From Bin5 sp965221345 (GTDB lineage: Bacteria; Chloroflexota; Anaerolineae; Caldilineales; Caldilineaceae), in assembly GCA_965221345.1 (NCBI GenBank), contig CBDCSD010000002.1:1054001-1118000 (forward strand): DNA of 64,000 nt, written 5' to 3'. The position numbers and the translations under genes are program-made. The notes under the pieces were generated by a model. That model was not told where the DNA came from, ran no database searches, and saw nothing but the letters and a program-made list of their open reading frames with translations. Every line of letters begins with the position of its first letter. The first letter of the stretch is position 1. Shown here one piece after another: positions 54,087 to 63,181 of this stretch.

Positions 54087-54938
54087 ATGGTGTTACCAAA
54101 AACTTGGGAACCTGCACTCGGCCAAAATGTACGCCTATGGGAAAGCCGGAAACCAGTGGAATCGGGCCAGGAGTTGAGCGAGCAAGAAACAGTCACCTTC
54201 CTGGAAGGCAAGATCTCGGTGGCGGCGGCCCTGCGTTCGCCGTATCGCACCGTTAACCGCGTGTTGCTGCGGGCAGACCGGCAGGACCGGACGATGCGCT
54301 GGCTGCAACATCGGGCACGGGAGGCCAATGTGCCGGTGATCCAGGTCGACGCGGCGGAAATCGACGCCATCACCGATGGCAACTCCCACGGCGGCATCGC
54401 GGCCGAGGCGGGGCAACGACAGTTTGTCCACATGAAAGAGTTGCTGCCGCGTGGAAGTGGACCGGCTTTTGTGGTGATGCTGGACGGCATCGAAGATCCG
54501 TTCAACTTTGGTCAGACGCTGCGGGCGCTGTACGCGATGGGGGCGCACGGTGTGGCGCTGCGGCCCCGCAATTGGATGAGCGCGGCGGCAACGGTGGCGC
54601 GGGCCTCGGCCGGCGCGTCCGAGTTGATGCCAATGGCGGTTGCCGCGACCGTGGCCGAGGCGGCGCATTTCTACCGCGAGCAGGGTCTGACGGTGGCATG
54701 CGCCCAGAAGGAGAACGCGATTCCGATGGATGAGGCCGATCTGACCGCCCCGCTCTTCTTGTTGGTTGGCGGCGAAAAGAGGGGCGTCACCCGGTCGTTT
54801 GTGAAACAGGCCGACTTAAGCTTGCAAGTCCCATACGAGAGGTGTGATTACGCACCATCTCTGGGCACGACAGCTGCCGCGGCGGCGCTGGCATATGAGG
54901 TAATGCGACAGAGAAAGAATGCGCCGCGCACTGAGTGA
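54087..54938 (+). CDS. SpoU/TrmH-family RNA 2'-O-methyltransferase
   Basis: 283 residues. An N-terminal substrate-binding domain is followed by the SPOUT knot: motif 1 VVMLDGIEDPFNFGQTLRAL, motif 2 LFLLVGGEKRGVTRSFV, motif 3 LQVPYERCDYAPSLGTTAAA. SpoU enzymes methylate ribose in tRNA or rRNA (for example TrmH or RlmB); which site is unclear, and the motif 3 SLN is SLG here. It sits inside the arginine cluster between argC and argB in the same direction; no functional link with arginine is evident. Confidence 0.85.
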   Translation: MVLPKTWEPALGQNVRLWESRKPVESGQELSEQETVTFLEGKISVAAALRSPYRTVNRVLLRADRQDRTMRWLQHRAREANVPVIQVDAAEIDAITDGNSHGGIAAEAGQRQFVHMKELLPRGSGPAFVVMLDGIEDPFNFGQTLRALYAMGAHGVALRPRNWMSAAATVARASAGASELMPMAVAATVAEAAHFYREQGLTVACAQKENAIPMDEADLTAPLFLLVGGEKRGVTRSFVKQADLSLQVPYERCDYAPSLGTTAAAAALAYEVMRQRKNAPRTE

Positions 54939-54997
54939 AGCCTGCGCGCGCGATAATACCGAGCATGTGTGTTCCAACCAGTGCACGAGGCGACACT

Positions 54998-55816
54998 ATG
55001 AAACTGAGCGAATCTGACCCGCTTCCCGTTGACCCGGCCCAGGAGAAGGGACGCTATGTCGTCATCCTCAAGATCGGCGGAAATGAGTTGGACGACGAAG
55101 CCTTTCTGTTTGGCCTGGTGCAGGCGGTAAAAAGTTTGCAGCGGGACGGCAAGAGTCCGATTGTCGTGCATGGGGGCGGCAAGACGATCGCCGACTACCA
55201 GAAACGGCTGGGGCTGGAACCCCGTTTTATTGAGGGGCTGCGGGTGACCGATGAGGACAGCCTGGATGTAGCGGAGATGGTGCTGAGCGGCCTGATGAAC
55301 AAACGGATTGTGCGCCAGTTCGTGAATGAGGATGTGCGGGCCGTCGGCATCAGCGGGGTGGATGACGGCACAATCTTTGTGGAAAAGATGTGGCATCCCC
55401 TGGGCGACTTGGGCCGTGTCGGCGAAGTGCAGGACGTTGACACTGGGCTGCTGACCACCCTGCTGGACGCCGGCATCGTGCCGGTCATCAGCCCCATCAG
55501 CATCGGCGCATTCGATGGCCTCAGTTATAACGTCAACGCCGATCATGTAGCGGCGGCCGTCGCGGCGGCTGTGGGCGCGATCAAATTGATCTTTGTCAGC
55601 AACGTGCCCGGTGTTTTGATCGCCGGGCGGGTGGTGCGGGGCATCACCGCAGACCAGTGCGAAGAATGGATCGCCGAAGGGAGCATCAGCGGCGGCATGG
55701 TGCCGAAGGTCAGGAGCGCGGTTGACGCGGTCAGGCGCGGTGTAACGCAGGCGGTCATTACGAATTTAGCCGGTGTCCAGGAGGATGGGGGAACCGGAAT
55801 CATTGGAACAGGTTAA
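54998..55816 (+). CDS. argB: acetylglutamate kinase
   Basis: 272 residues; phosphorylates N-acetylglutamate. The N-terminal VVILKIGGNELDDEAFLFGL, SPIVVHGGGKTIADYQKRLG, FIEGLRVTDEDSLDVAEMVL, and ISGGMVPKVRSAVDAVRRGV are the family's ATP- and substrate-binding blocks. The conserved NVNADHVAAAVA segment is present. The ATG at 54998 (with GAGG eight bases upstream) gives the normal length. LysW-dependent aminoadipate kinases look similar, but no LysW is present, and the neighbours are arginine genes. Confidence 0.93.
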   Translation: MKLSESDPLPVDPAQEKGRYVVILKIGGNELDDEAFLFGLVQAVKSLQRDGKSPIVVHGGGKTIADYQKRLGLEPRFIEGLRVTDEDSLDVAEMVLSGLMNKRIVRQFVNEDVRAVGISGVDDGTIFVEKMWHPLGDLGRVGEVQDVDTGLLTTLLDAGIVPVISPISIGAFDGLSYNVNADHVAAAVAAAVGAIKLIFVSNVPGVLIAGRVVRGITADQCEEWIAEGSISGGMVPKVRSAVDAVRRGVTQAVITNLAGVQEDGGTGIIGTG

Positions 55817-55911
55817 GCCGCGAATTTCAAAGCTACAGTTTTGGGCCCGGGGTGGCATTCGCCCGACAGCTGAAAACTGAGAACTATTCAAAAACCCTTC
55901 AGGAGGAAAAA

Positions 55912-57099
55912 GTGAACGCAGAGGAAATTATTCAGGACGAAAAGGATTACGTGCTTGGCGTATTCGGGCGGCCCCCATTTGTGCTGACGGAGGGCAAGGG
56001 CTGCACGGTGTATGACAGCACGGGCAAAGCCTATCTGGACCTGGTGGCCGGCATTGCGGTGAACGTTCTTGGGTACAGCGACGCCGAGGTGGATCAGGCG
56101 ATCAAGGAGGCCGCGTCCACCGGTATGTACCACACTAGCAACCTGTATCACACCGAGCCGCACACGCAGCTGGCGAAAAAACTGTGCGAGACCAGCTTCG
56201 CCGACAAGGTGCATTTCAGCCTGTGCGGGGCAAGCGCCAACGAAGGCGCGTTCAAATTCGCCCGCCGCTACGCCCGCGAGCACGGCCACGAGGACAAATA
56301 TGAGATTCTGGCCTTCAGCGACGCTTTCCACGGACGGCTGTTCGGGTCATTGGCGGCCACGCCGCGTGAAAAGTATCAGCAGCCGTTCGAGCCGCTGATG
56401 CCCGGGGTGCGCTTCGCCACTTTCAACGATCTGGAGGACGCGCGCGCGCAGATGGACGACAAAGTGTGCGCGATTATCGTCGAACCGATCCAGGGTGAAG
56501 GTGGCATCAACCCGGCCACGCCCGAGTTCTTGCAGGGGTTGCGGGAACTGGCGGACGATCACGGCGCGCTCCTGATCTTTGACGAGGTGCAGTGCGGCCT
56601 GGGGCGCAGCGGCGACCTGTGGGCCTATCAGGGCTATGGCGTCGAGCCGGATCTGATGAGCGCGGCCAAGCCGCTGGCCGGCGGCCTGCCCATCGGCGCG
56701 ATTATGATGAAGCAGAAGGTGGCGGATACGATCCATGCCGGCGATCATGCCAGCACATTTGCCGGCAACCCCTTCACCACGCACGTAGCCTCCACAGTGG
56801 TGAACCGGGTATCGCAACCGGAGTTCCTGGCCGACGTGAAGGAAAAGGGCCAGTACCTGATGGACCTGCTGGCCGAGTTGAACAGCCCCCATATTCTCGA
56901 GATACGGGGCAGAGGTCTGATCGTAGGCATAGAATTGGACATCGAGGCCGGGCCGCTGATGGAGAAGGGGTACGAAGCCGGATTGCTGCTGTTGAGCGCG
57001 GGCGATAAGATTTTGCGCTTCGTGCCGCCGCTGACGATCAGCAAAGAGGAGCTGGCCCTGGCCGTGTCGAAGCTGGGCTCAATCCTGCGAGAGATGTGA
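55912..57099 (+). CDS. argD: acetylornithine aminotransferase
   Basis: 395 residues. Class III PLP aminotransferase: FVLTEGKGCTVYDSTGKAYL, SLCGASANEGAFKFARRYAR, AFSDAFHGRLFGSLAATPRE, IVEPIQGEGGINPATPEFLQ, IFDEVQCGLGRSGDLWAYQ and MSAAKPLAGGLPIGAIMMK with the PLP lysine. It transfers the amino group of glutamate to N-acetylglutamate semialdehyde. GTG at 55912 is chosen because AGGAGG lies five bases upstream. It could also serve as succinyl-diaminopimelate aminotransferase, as in many bacteria. Confidence 0.95.
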   Translation: MNAEEIIQDEKDYVLGVFGRPPFVLTEGKGCTVYDSTGKAYLDLVAGIAVNVLGYSDAEVDQAIKEAASTGMYHTSNLYHTEPHTQLAKKLCETSFADKVHFSLCGASANEGAFKFARRYAREHGHEDKYEILAFSDAFHGRLFGSLAATPREKYQQPFEPLMPGVRFATFNDLEDARAQMDDKVCAIIVEPIQGEGGINPATPEFLQGLRELADDHGALLIFDEVQCGLGRSGDLWAYQGYGVEPDLMSAAKPLAGGLPIGAIMMKQKVADTIHAGDHASTFAGNPFTTHVASTVVNRVSQPEFLADVKEKGQYLMDLLAELNSPHILEIRGRGLIVGIELDIEAGPLMEKGYEAGLLLLSAGDKILRFVPPLTISKEELALAVSKLGSILREM

Positions 57100-57183
57100 C
57101 GCCGGCAGAATGGTATCAGTGGCCGGTGAACTTCGCTGGCGTTTTCGTTCCTGGGTCGTTCCTGGCCACTGACAACTGAGGTT

Positions 57184-57834
57184 ATGAACGAGATCCGCAT
57201 TCAACCGGCCGCTGAAGAAGACATCGTCTGCATTGCCGCGCTGGTCAATGGCTTCGCGGCGGAAAACCTGATGCTGCCGCGCACCGAGGAGAGCATTCTG
57301 CAGTCGCTGCCGGATTGGCTGGTGGCCGTAGCGGACTGCTCACAGTTGCTGGGATGCGGCTCTCTGGTGCCCCTGACCGAGCAACTGGTGGAGATACGCT
57401 CGCTGGCGGTGGCGCCGCAGGGGCAGGGCAAGGGGATCGGCCGGCAGATCGTGGAGGAACTGGTGCAGATGGCGACCGCACGCGGGTATGCCCAGATCTG
57501 TGCGCTCACCCTGCAGGAAGCGTTCTTCGAGAAGCTCGGCTTTGAAATTGTGGATCGTTGGAGCATCAGCCCCAAGCTGTGGCAGGACTGTATCTACTGC
57601 CCCAAATTCCACCATTGTGATGAGGTGGCTGTGGCGCGCAATCTGACTGACAGCCCTGTCAATCAGGCCCAGGCAGCCCAGGCTGCGGCCTCGCCTCTGC
57701 TCAAATGGCAGGCGTGGCAACCCTTGAAGCTGGCATACAGGCGCTCAAATAGTGAAGCGGGAACGCAGGGAACAATGAACCGAAAACCGATCCAGTTACA
57801 GGGAAGCTCGTCTCCCGAGGAGGGGGCCGAGTGA
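57184..57834 (+). CDS. GNAT acetyltransferase, probable short-type N-acetylglutamate synthase
   Basis: 216 residues. The GNAT core EIRSLAVAPQGQGKGIGRQI has the acetyl-CoA loop Q-G-x-G-x-G; ALTLQEAFFEKLGFEIVDRW and LWQDCIYCPKFHHCDEVAV, with its cysteine/histidine cluster, are typical of the short NAGS (ArgA-like) proteins that acetylate glutamate at the start of arginine synthesis. That would fill the first step of the pathway. A non-conserved 50-residue Ala/Gln/Ser tail follows. Its stop overlaps the start of carA by four bases (GTGA), implying coupled translation. Confidence 0.8.
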   Translation: MNEIRIQPAAEEDIVCIAALVNGFAAENLMLPRTEESILQSLPDWLVAVADCSQLLGCGSLVPLTEQLVEIRSLAVAPQGQGKGIGRQIVEELVQMATARGYAQICALTLQEAFFEKLGFEIVDRWSISPKLWQDCIYCPKFHHCDEVAVARNLTDSPVNQAQAAQAAASPLLKWQAWQPLKLAYRRSNSEAGTQGTMNRKPIQLQGSSSPEEGAE

Positions 57835-59045
57835 GGGCCCTTCTTGCCCTGGCCAATGGCCGCATCTTCGAAGGCGAATGTTTCGGCGCCGAGACGACCG
57901 TGGTGGGAGAGGTCGTTTTTAATACCAGTCTGACCGGTTATCAAGAGGTGTTGACCGATCCCTCGTACCGCGGCCAGATGGTCTGCATGACCGTGCCCCA
58001 TGTGGGCAATACGGGCGTGAACCGCGAAGATGTGGAAAGCGACCGGCCCCAGGTGACCGCGTTCATCGTGCGCGAGGTCAGCCCGGTTGTGTCCAACTGG
58101 CGCGCTAACGAAAACCTGGGGAGCTATCTTGAGCGGCACAACATTCCCGGCATCAGCCAGGTGGATACGCGCGCGTTGACGCGTCTGCTGCGCGAGGAGG
58201 GGGTGCTTCACGGCGCGCTCTGCACTGACGGCAGCCACACGCAGGCCGAGTTGATCGAGCTTGCCCGCAGCTGGGAGGGGCTGGACGGCCGCGATCTGGT
58301 GCGGGAGGTGACGTGTGAGGAGCCGTATTACTGGAGCGACGGGACGAGCGGCGAATGGACGCCTGTGGCATCCGGCAATGCCGACCCCGGGCCGTGGCTG
58401 GGCGGCGCCGGGCACTCCTCTCCACTGGTGGTCGCCTATGATTTCGGCATGAAACACAATATATTGCGCCGCCTGGCCAGCCACAATCTGCGGTTGGCGG
58501 TTGTGCCGGCGGATATGCCTGCCGAGGAGATTCTGGAGCTCGATCCTGACGGGATCTTTCTAAGCAACGGGCCGGGCGACCCGACCGGCGTTCCCTACGC
58601 GGCCAGAGAGGTCGCCAGGCTGCTGGAGAGCGGCCGGCCGATGTTCGGCATCTGTCTGGGACATCAGATCATCGGCCTGGCGTTGGGGGCGGAGACCTTC
58701 AAGCTGAAGTTCGGCCACCATGGCGGCAACCAGCCGGTCAGCGATGTGGACAGCGCCAACATCCAGATCACCGCGCAGAACCACAATTACGCCGTCGATC
58801 AAGAGACGCTGCCCCACAACGTGGAGGTCACACATCTCAATCTGAATGACGGTACGCTGGAAGGGATGAGGCTGACCGACCGGCCTGTCTTCTGCGTGCA
58901 ATATCACCCGGAAGCCAGCCCCGGCCCCCACGACGCCGACCTGCTCTTCGCCCGCTTTGCGCAGACGGTGCATCGGTTCCACGCGGCCAGACGGAAACCC
59001 GATGTTCAGCAGTCGGCTCTGCGCGGTCTCGCGGCCGACAGCTGA
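57831..59045 (+). CDS. carA: carbamoyl-phosphate synthase small subunit
   Basis: 404 residues; hydrolyses glutamine and passes ammonia to CarB for carbamoyl phosphate, used for arginine and pyrimidines. N-terminal domain: ALANGRIFEGECFGAETTVV, VFNTSLTGYQEVLTDPSYRG. C-terminal class I amidotransferase: FLSNGPGDPTGVPYA, MFGICLGHQIIGLALGAETF with nucleophile Cys275, and FCVQYHPEASPGPHD with the His-Glu pair. GTG start overlaps the NAGS-like gene. carB is not adjacent; the next gene is on the other strand. Confidence 0.96.
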   Translation: MRALLALANGRIFEGECFGAETTVVGEVVFNTSLTGYQEVLTDPSYRGQMVCMTVPHVGNTGVNREDVESDRPQVTAFIVREVSPVVSNWRANENLGSYLERHNIPGISQVDTRALTRLLREEGVLHGALCTDGSHTQAELIELARSWEGLDGRDLVREVTCEEPYYWSDGTSGEWTPVASGNADPGPWLGGAGHSSPLVVAYDFGMKHNILRRLASHNLRLAVVPADMPAEEILELDPDGIFLSNGPGDPTGVPYAAREVARLLESGRPMFGICLGHQIIGLALGAETFKLKFGHHGGNQPVSDVDSANIQITAQNHNYAVDQETLPHNVEVTHLNLNDGTLEGMRLTDRPVFCVQYHPEASPGPHDADLLFARFAQTVHRFHAARRKPDVQQSALRGLAADS

Positions 59046-59065
59046 GAACTTCAAAGAGGCGGCGT

Positions 59066-60280
59066 CTACTCGTCCTCTGTCGCTGCACTTTGGCTCAGGC
59101 AACCCGATTCGGTCAGGTAAGCCAGTATTTTCCTGCGGTTTTCCTCACGCCGTTCCTGCGGAGATTTGCTTTGCCATAGCTCTCGCTCCTTTAGCCGCCG
59201 CTCTTCTTCGTCCGGATCGATGCTGAAGACATCGCTCAGTCCCTTTCCCTGCGCTGCGACCTCCATATCGGCGGGGATATCCAAGCCGACGGCGTCCATC
59301 ACCTCGGCGGCGGCGAAAATGGGGCTTTGTGTGTGCAGGGCCAAGGCGATCGCGTCGCTGGGCCGGGCATCGATGGCAAAGGCATCTCCGCCGCACTGGG
59401 CATGTACGGTCGCGTAAAAGGTCTCCTTCTCCAACGCGGATACTGCCACCGATTCGACCTGCACGCTTGTCTTGTCCAGCAGACCAGCCATGAGGCTGTA
59501 CGTCATCGGCCGCACAACCTTCGTCCCTTGCAAAATGAGAGTGATGCAATCCGCTTCGTAAGTGCCGATCCAGATTGGCAGCAGGCGGCGTTCGCTTTCA
59601 TTCATAAGAATCAGTATTCTGTGGTCGGTCTTCGGGGCTGGCACCACGACGTCGAGCACGGTAACGGGAATCATCTGTTTGCTCCTGGTCTGTTCGAAAA
59701 CGGCTGGCCTCGGTTGCAGTTCAGTGAAAGTCGGACGCAGTTGGGCGCGCAGCTTGCGGCGGGACTTGTGCAGACGCCCTTTGACGGCGGGCACGCTGAT
59801 CTGCAAGAGAGAGGCGATCTCGCGCACGCTCAACTGCTCGAAATAGTAAAGAAGGACGGCATCCTGATTGGCCGGTGACAGCTGCGCGACGGCCGCCAGG
59901 ATCAGGTGGTGTGTCTCTCTGGCCTCCGCCACTTCGTGCGGCTGCGGCGCGCTGTCGGAAAAAGGAAGCGAATCGAAACTGCGTCCACCGCTGAGCATTT
60001 CAAGCGACAGTGTTTCCAGACGCGGTCGGCGCAGGTGGCTCTTGCACAGATTGACGGCGATGCTACACAGCCAGGCGCGAAAGCTGTTCGGCTTGCGCAA
60101 GCGATCCAGCGAGAGATAGGCATGCAGGATGGCCTCCTGGGTCAACTCCAGCGCCCGCTCCCGATCGCCGACGATGCGAATCGCCAATGCGAGCGCGATA
60201 GGTTGATGCCGCACTATCAGTTCGTCAAATGCCCGCCGCTCACCCTGTTGGGCGCGGCGCACAAGCTCGCCGTCAGTCAT
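59066..60280 (-). CDS. ECF-type sigma factor fused to a bifunctional-nuclease (BFN/DUF151) domain
   Basis: About 404 residues. The first half is sigma-70 region 2 (FDELIVRHQPIALALAIRIV, ERALELTQEAILHAYLSLDR, FRAWLCSIAVNLCKSHLRRP) and region 4 (LSPANQDAVLLYYFEQLSVR, EIASLLQISVPAVKGRLHKS). The second half (about 220-370) is a BFN domain: HRILILMNESERRLLPIWIG, EADCITLILQGTKVVRPMTY, IDARPSDAIALALHTQSPIF. A lysine/glutamate-rich tail follows. The ATG at 60280 is preferred over a TTG at 60319. The BFN part could act as a sensor or nuclease; no anti-sigma gene adjoins it. Confidence 0.88.
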   Translation of the reverse strand: MTDGELVRRAQQGERRAFDELIVRHQPIALALAIRIVGDRERALELTQEAILHAYLSLDRLRKPNSFRAWLCSIAVNLCKSHLRRPRLETLSLEMLSGGRSFDSLPFSDSAPQPHEVAEARETHHLILAAVAQLSPANQDAVLLYYFEQLSVREIASLLQISVPAVKGRLHKSRRKLRAQLRPTFTELQPRPAVFEQTRSKQMIPVTVLDVVVPAPKTDHRILILMNESERRLLPIWIGTYEADCITLILQGTKVVRPMTYSLMAGLLDKTSVQVESVAVSALEKETFYATVHAQCGGDAFAIDARPSDAIALALHTQSPIFAAAEVMDAVGLDIPADMEVAAQGKGLSDVFSIDPDEEERRLKERELWQSKSPQERREENRRKILAYLTESGCLSQSAATEDE

Positions 60281-60344
60281 CGAAACCGCCAATGGTTCTT
60301 CGAAACGCTTTGGCCGCAACTGTCTTCCACCTGTAGTTTAGTGG

Positions 60345-60350
60345 TATAAT
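60345..60350 (+). promoter_or_regulatory. candidate extended -10 promoter
   Basis: TGGTATAAT (TG-n-TATAAT) at 60342-60350, in the gap between the divergent ECF sigma and PA14 lipoprotein genes. No good -35 box is seen. Confidence 0.4.
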
Positions 60351-60542
60351 CTCAGCAAACGGTTACCATGTATTCATTTTGCAAAGCGGTGAAGCATTGA
60401 ACGAGGTTTGTCGGAACGCTTTCCCGCCTACGCTCGTTTCTTTGGCACATCATACTTTCATATGGTTGGACTGCTGCCCCCCTCAGCGCTAATATGGCGA
60501 ATCGGGAGCGCATATAACAAGAAGCGCAGGAGTGAAGCCAGG

Positions 60543-62264
60543 ATGAAGACCGACTATTTCCTCTCAGGAACTGCTCGCCGGCTTGTCGCCCAACACGCTC
60601 CCATAGTTAACTTCAGCCTTCTGGTCCTGATTGCGCTGGCGCTCAGCGCCTGTACATCGCAGCTGTACAGCCCGGCGGTAGGTGTTCCCACGCGGCCTGT
60701 TGTCGAGAGATCAAGTGGTGAACCGGCTATTGCCATTTCGCCAACCTCAGGCTCTGCCGGCGTCTATATACAGGTTTCCGGCGAGGGCTGGCCAGTGAGC
60801 AGCCTGGTGTTGGTCACGCTGCGAGACGAGCGCGGCCGCAGCGGAATCCTGGCTGCCAGCACCGCGGACACGGCCGGCACGATCAGCACCGGCTTTCTTT
60901 ACCCGATCAGCCCGCGTTGGCTGGCGGCGGGCACGCATACTGTCCTTGCATACACTTCCGATGGCCGGCACGAGGCGACCGCGCTCTTTCAAACCGGTCA
61001 ACCCGGCGAGGAAGTCGAAGTGACCGGCATTGCTACTGCCGCGACCTCTGCGGAGGAGACAACGACGGCGCAAGAAGCAGCGACTGCAACCCCTGCGCCA
61101 ACAGTTACGCCAACGGTTACACCTACACCCACGCCCTCTGCAACGCCGACGATCACGCCTATACCCACGCCGACGCCGCTCATCATCACTGACTGGCGCG
61201 GCGATTACTGGAACAATCCAACCCAGTCGGGTCCGCCCCAGCTCACACGCAACGATCTGGTGATCTTCTTCAATTGGGGCGAGGGAACGGCGGACGCCAG
61301 CCTGGGCGTGGATCATTTCAGCGCTCGTTGGCACCGTACACTCAACTTCGATGCCGGCATCTATCGCTTTAACATCGAAGTAGATGACGGCTTCCGCCTC
61401 TACATTGACAACGTTCTCGTATTGGATGAGTGGGAAGAAGGCGCCACACGCACGTACACGGTCGATGTCCCCCTCAGTACGGGATTGCACACAATCCAGA
61501 TGGACTACTTCGAACGCACAGGAGTGGCGCTGATGCGCTTCTGGTGGGAGCGCAACGAATCTTTCAGCGGCTGGAAGGGAGAATACTTCGGCAACCGAGA
61601 CCTGCAGGGAAATCCGGCACTGGTGCGGGACGAACCGCAGATCGATTTCAACTGGGGCGATGGCAGACCTGCGACCAACTTGCCCGCAGATCATTTTTCT
61701 GTCCGTTGGCGGCGGCGGATCTCCTTTGAAGCCGGCACCTATCGCTTCTTCCTGCGGATGGATGATGGCGCCCGCGCCTTGCTCGACAATCAGCTGATTC
61801 TGAACGAATGGGAGGATGGCGCCGACCGTACAGTCAATGTCGATGTGACCCTGCCGGCCGGAGAGCGCGCCCTGCAGGTCGAGTTTTTCGAGAGTTCCGG
61901 CGTCGCCCGCGTCAGCTTCTGGTGGGAGTTGGCGCCAACGCCAACGCCCACACCGACAGAAACTGCTACGCCGACACCGACCGTTGCGTTGGAACCGACT
62001 GCCACTGAAACACCAACGCCAACGCCGACCGACGCGCCGGAACTGCCTCCCACTGAAACGCCGACGCCAACCGAGACGCCGGAACCGGCTCCCACTGAGA
62101 CGCCGACACCAACCGAGACGCCGGAACCGGCTCCCACCGAGACGCCGACACCAACCGAGACGCCGGAACCGGCTCCCACTGAAACGCCGACACCAACCGA
62201 GACGCCGGCCGCGGATTCGACGGAACCGACCGTAACGCCGACGCCAGACTCTAAGTCAGGATAG
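60543..62264 (+). CDS. lipoprotein with two PA14 domains and a TPTETPEP stalk
   Basis: 573 residues. Signal peptide LLVLIALALSAC (lipobox LSAC), a short IPT/TIG-like N-terminal region, a TPT linker, then two PA14 modules: (1) WRGDYWNNPTQSG ... FNIEVDDGFRLYIDNVLVLD ... MRFWWER; (2) WKGEYFGNRDLQGNPALVRD ... FFLRMDDGARALLDNQLILN ... VSFWWEL. PA14 domains bind sugars. The C-terminus is a 42-nt tandem repeat (about 62030-62215) encoding PTETPTPTETPEPA units, an extended stalk, unusual as the free end. ATG at 60543 is chosen for the signal peptide. It lies 20 bp before a sugar isomerase gene. Confidence 0.88.
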   Translation: MKTDYFLSGTARRLVAQHAPIVNFSLLVLIALALSACTSQLYSPAVGVPTRPVVERSSGEPAIAISPTSGSAGVYIQVSGEGWPVSSLVLVTLRDERGRSGILAASTADTAGTISTGFLYPISPRWLAAGTHTVLAYTSDGRHEATALFQTGQPGEEVEVTGIATAATSAEETTTAQEAATATPAPTVTPTVTPTPTPSATPTITPIPTPTPLIITDWRGDYWNNPTQSGPPQLTRNDLVIFFNWGEGTADASLGVDHFSARWHRTLNFDAGIYRFNIEVDDGFRLYIDNVLVLDEWEEGATRTYTVDVPLSTGLHTIQMDYFERTGVALMRFWWERNESFSGWKGEYFGNRDLQGNPALVRDEPQIDFNWGDGRPATNLPADHFSVRWRRRISFEAGTYRFFLRMDDGARALLDNQLILNEWEDGADRTVNVDVTLPAGERALQVEFFESSGVARVSFWWELAPTPTPTPTETATPTPTVALEPTATETPTPTPTDAPELPPTETPTPTETPEPAPTETPTPTETPEPAPTETPTPTETPEPAPTETPTPTETPAADSTEPTVTPTPDSKSG

Positions 62265-62284
62265 CAACGAAGGAGAGCCAAGCC

Positions 62285-63181
62285 GTGGCACACAAATACT
62301 CGGTTATTCTGGTCACACTGGCCAGCGACGGCGGTAACGTCTGGGAGAGGCCGCGAGAGGTACTGGAAACGGTGGCCAACGCCGGCTACGATGGCGTCGA
62401 CCTGGATGCAGAGCCGGATCGGATAGACCCGCAGCAGTTCAATGAGGTGGCGTCATTGGCGGCATCCCTGGGCCTGAAGATACCGGCGCTCATCTGCGCC
62501 TGGGGCGGCTGGCACGCCGGAGAAGTCCGCGATCTTGCGTCCAATGATGAAGCGGTGCGCAGCTATGCTGTAAGTTATACCAAGAAGTGCGTTGACTTGG
62601 CCGCCAGTCTCGACGAGCCGCCTCTCATCGAGATTGCGGCTGTGCCGCCCCACAGTGAATACCCGGTCACGAGCGTGCCGCGCCCAGTCCTGCGGCGCAA
62701 TTTTGTGAAATCGACACGTGAAATTGGCGCCTATGCCGCGCCGCGCGGTGTCAGAGTGGCAATTGAACCGATCAACCGCTTTGAGGGCTATGCCGGTTTT
62801 CTCAACAGCATTATTGAGGCTAGGAGCGTCGCGGACGAGGTAGGCGCGGACAACGTGGGCGTGCTTGCTGACTTCTTTCATGTCAATATCGAGGATGCAG
62901 CGCTGGCGGATACACTGCGGTTGGCCGGAGACCGCCTGATGTGTATTCATTTGGCCGACAACAACCGCCAAGCGCCCGGAACCGGGCATATTGATTTTCT
63001 GCAAGTGGTCAGGACTCTGAATGCAATTGGGTACAGCGGCTATTTGTCGCTCGATGCCGTGCCGGCCAGACCAGACTGGAAGACCCTGGTGAAGAGTTCG
63101 ATCGACTTTATGAAACAGATGGAGCAGACGGCCGCCTTGCAGGATAGCATCGCCGGCGCCGAGCGCATGGCCGGTGGATAG
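62285..63181 (+). CDS. TIM-barrel sugar phosphate isomerase/epimerase
   Basis: 298 residues, xylose isomerase-like fold. ANAGYDGVDLDAEPDRIDPQ, GVRVAIEPINRFEGYAGFLN, GVLADFFHVNIEDAALADTL, MCIHLADNNRQAPGTGHIDF and GYSGYLSLDAVP are the metal- and substrate-binding segments of this family (IolE/IolI/hydroxypyruvate isomerase type). GTG start with AAGGAG nine bases upstream. Directly after the PA14 lipoprotein and before an SDR, it fits a sugar or polyol catabolic cluster. Substrate not predictable. Confidence 0.85.
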   Translation: MAHKYSVILVTLASDGGNVWERPREVLETVANAGYDGVDLDAEPDRIDPQQFNEVASLAASLGLKIPALICAWGGWHAGEVRDLASNDEAVRSYAVSYTKKCVDLAASLDEPPLIEIAAVPPHSEYPVTSVPRPVLRRNFVKSTREIGAYAAPRGVRVAIEPINRFEGYAGFLNSIIEARSVADEVGADNVGVLADFFHVNIEDAALADTLRLAGDRLMCIHLADNNRQAPGTGHIDFLQVVRTLNAIGYSGYLSLDAVPARPDWKTLVKSSIDFMKQMEQTAALQDSIAGAERMAGG

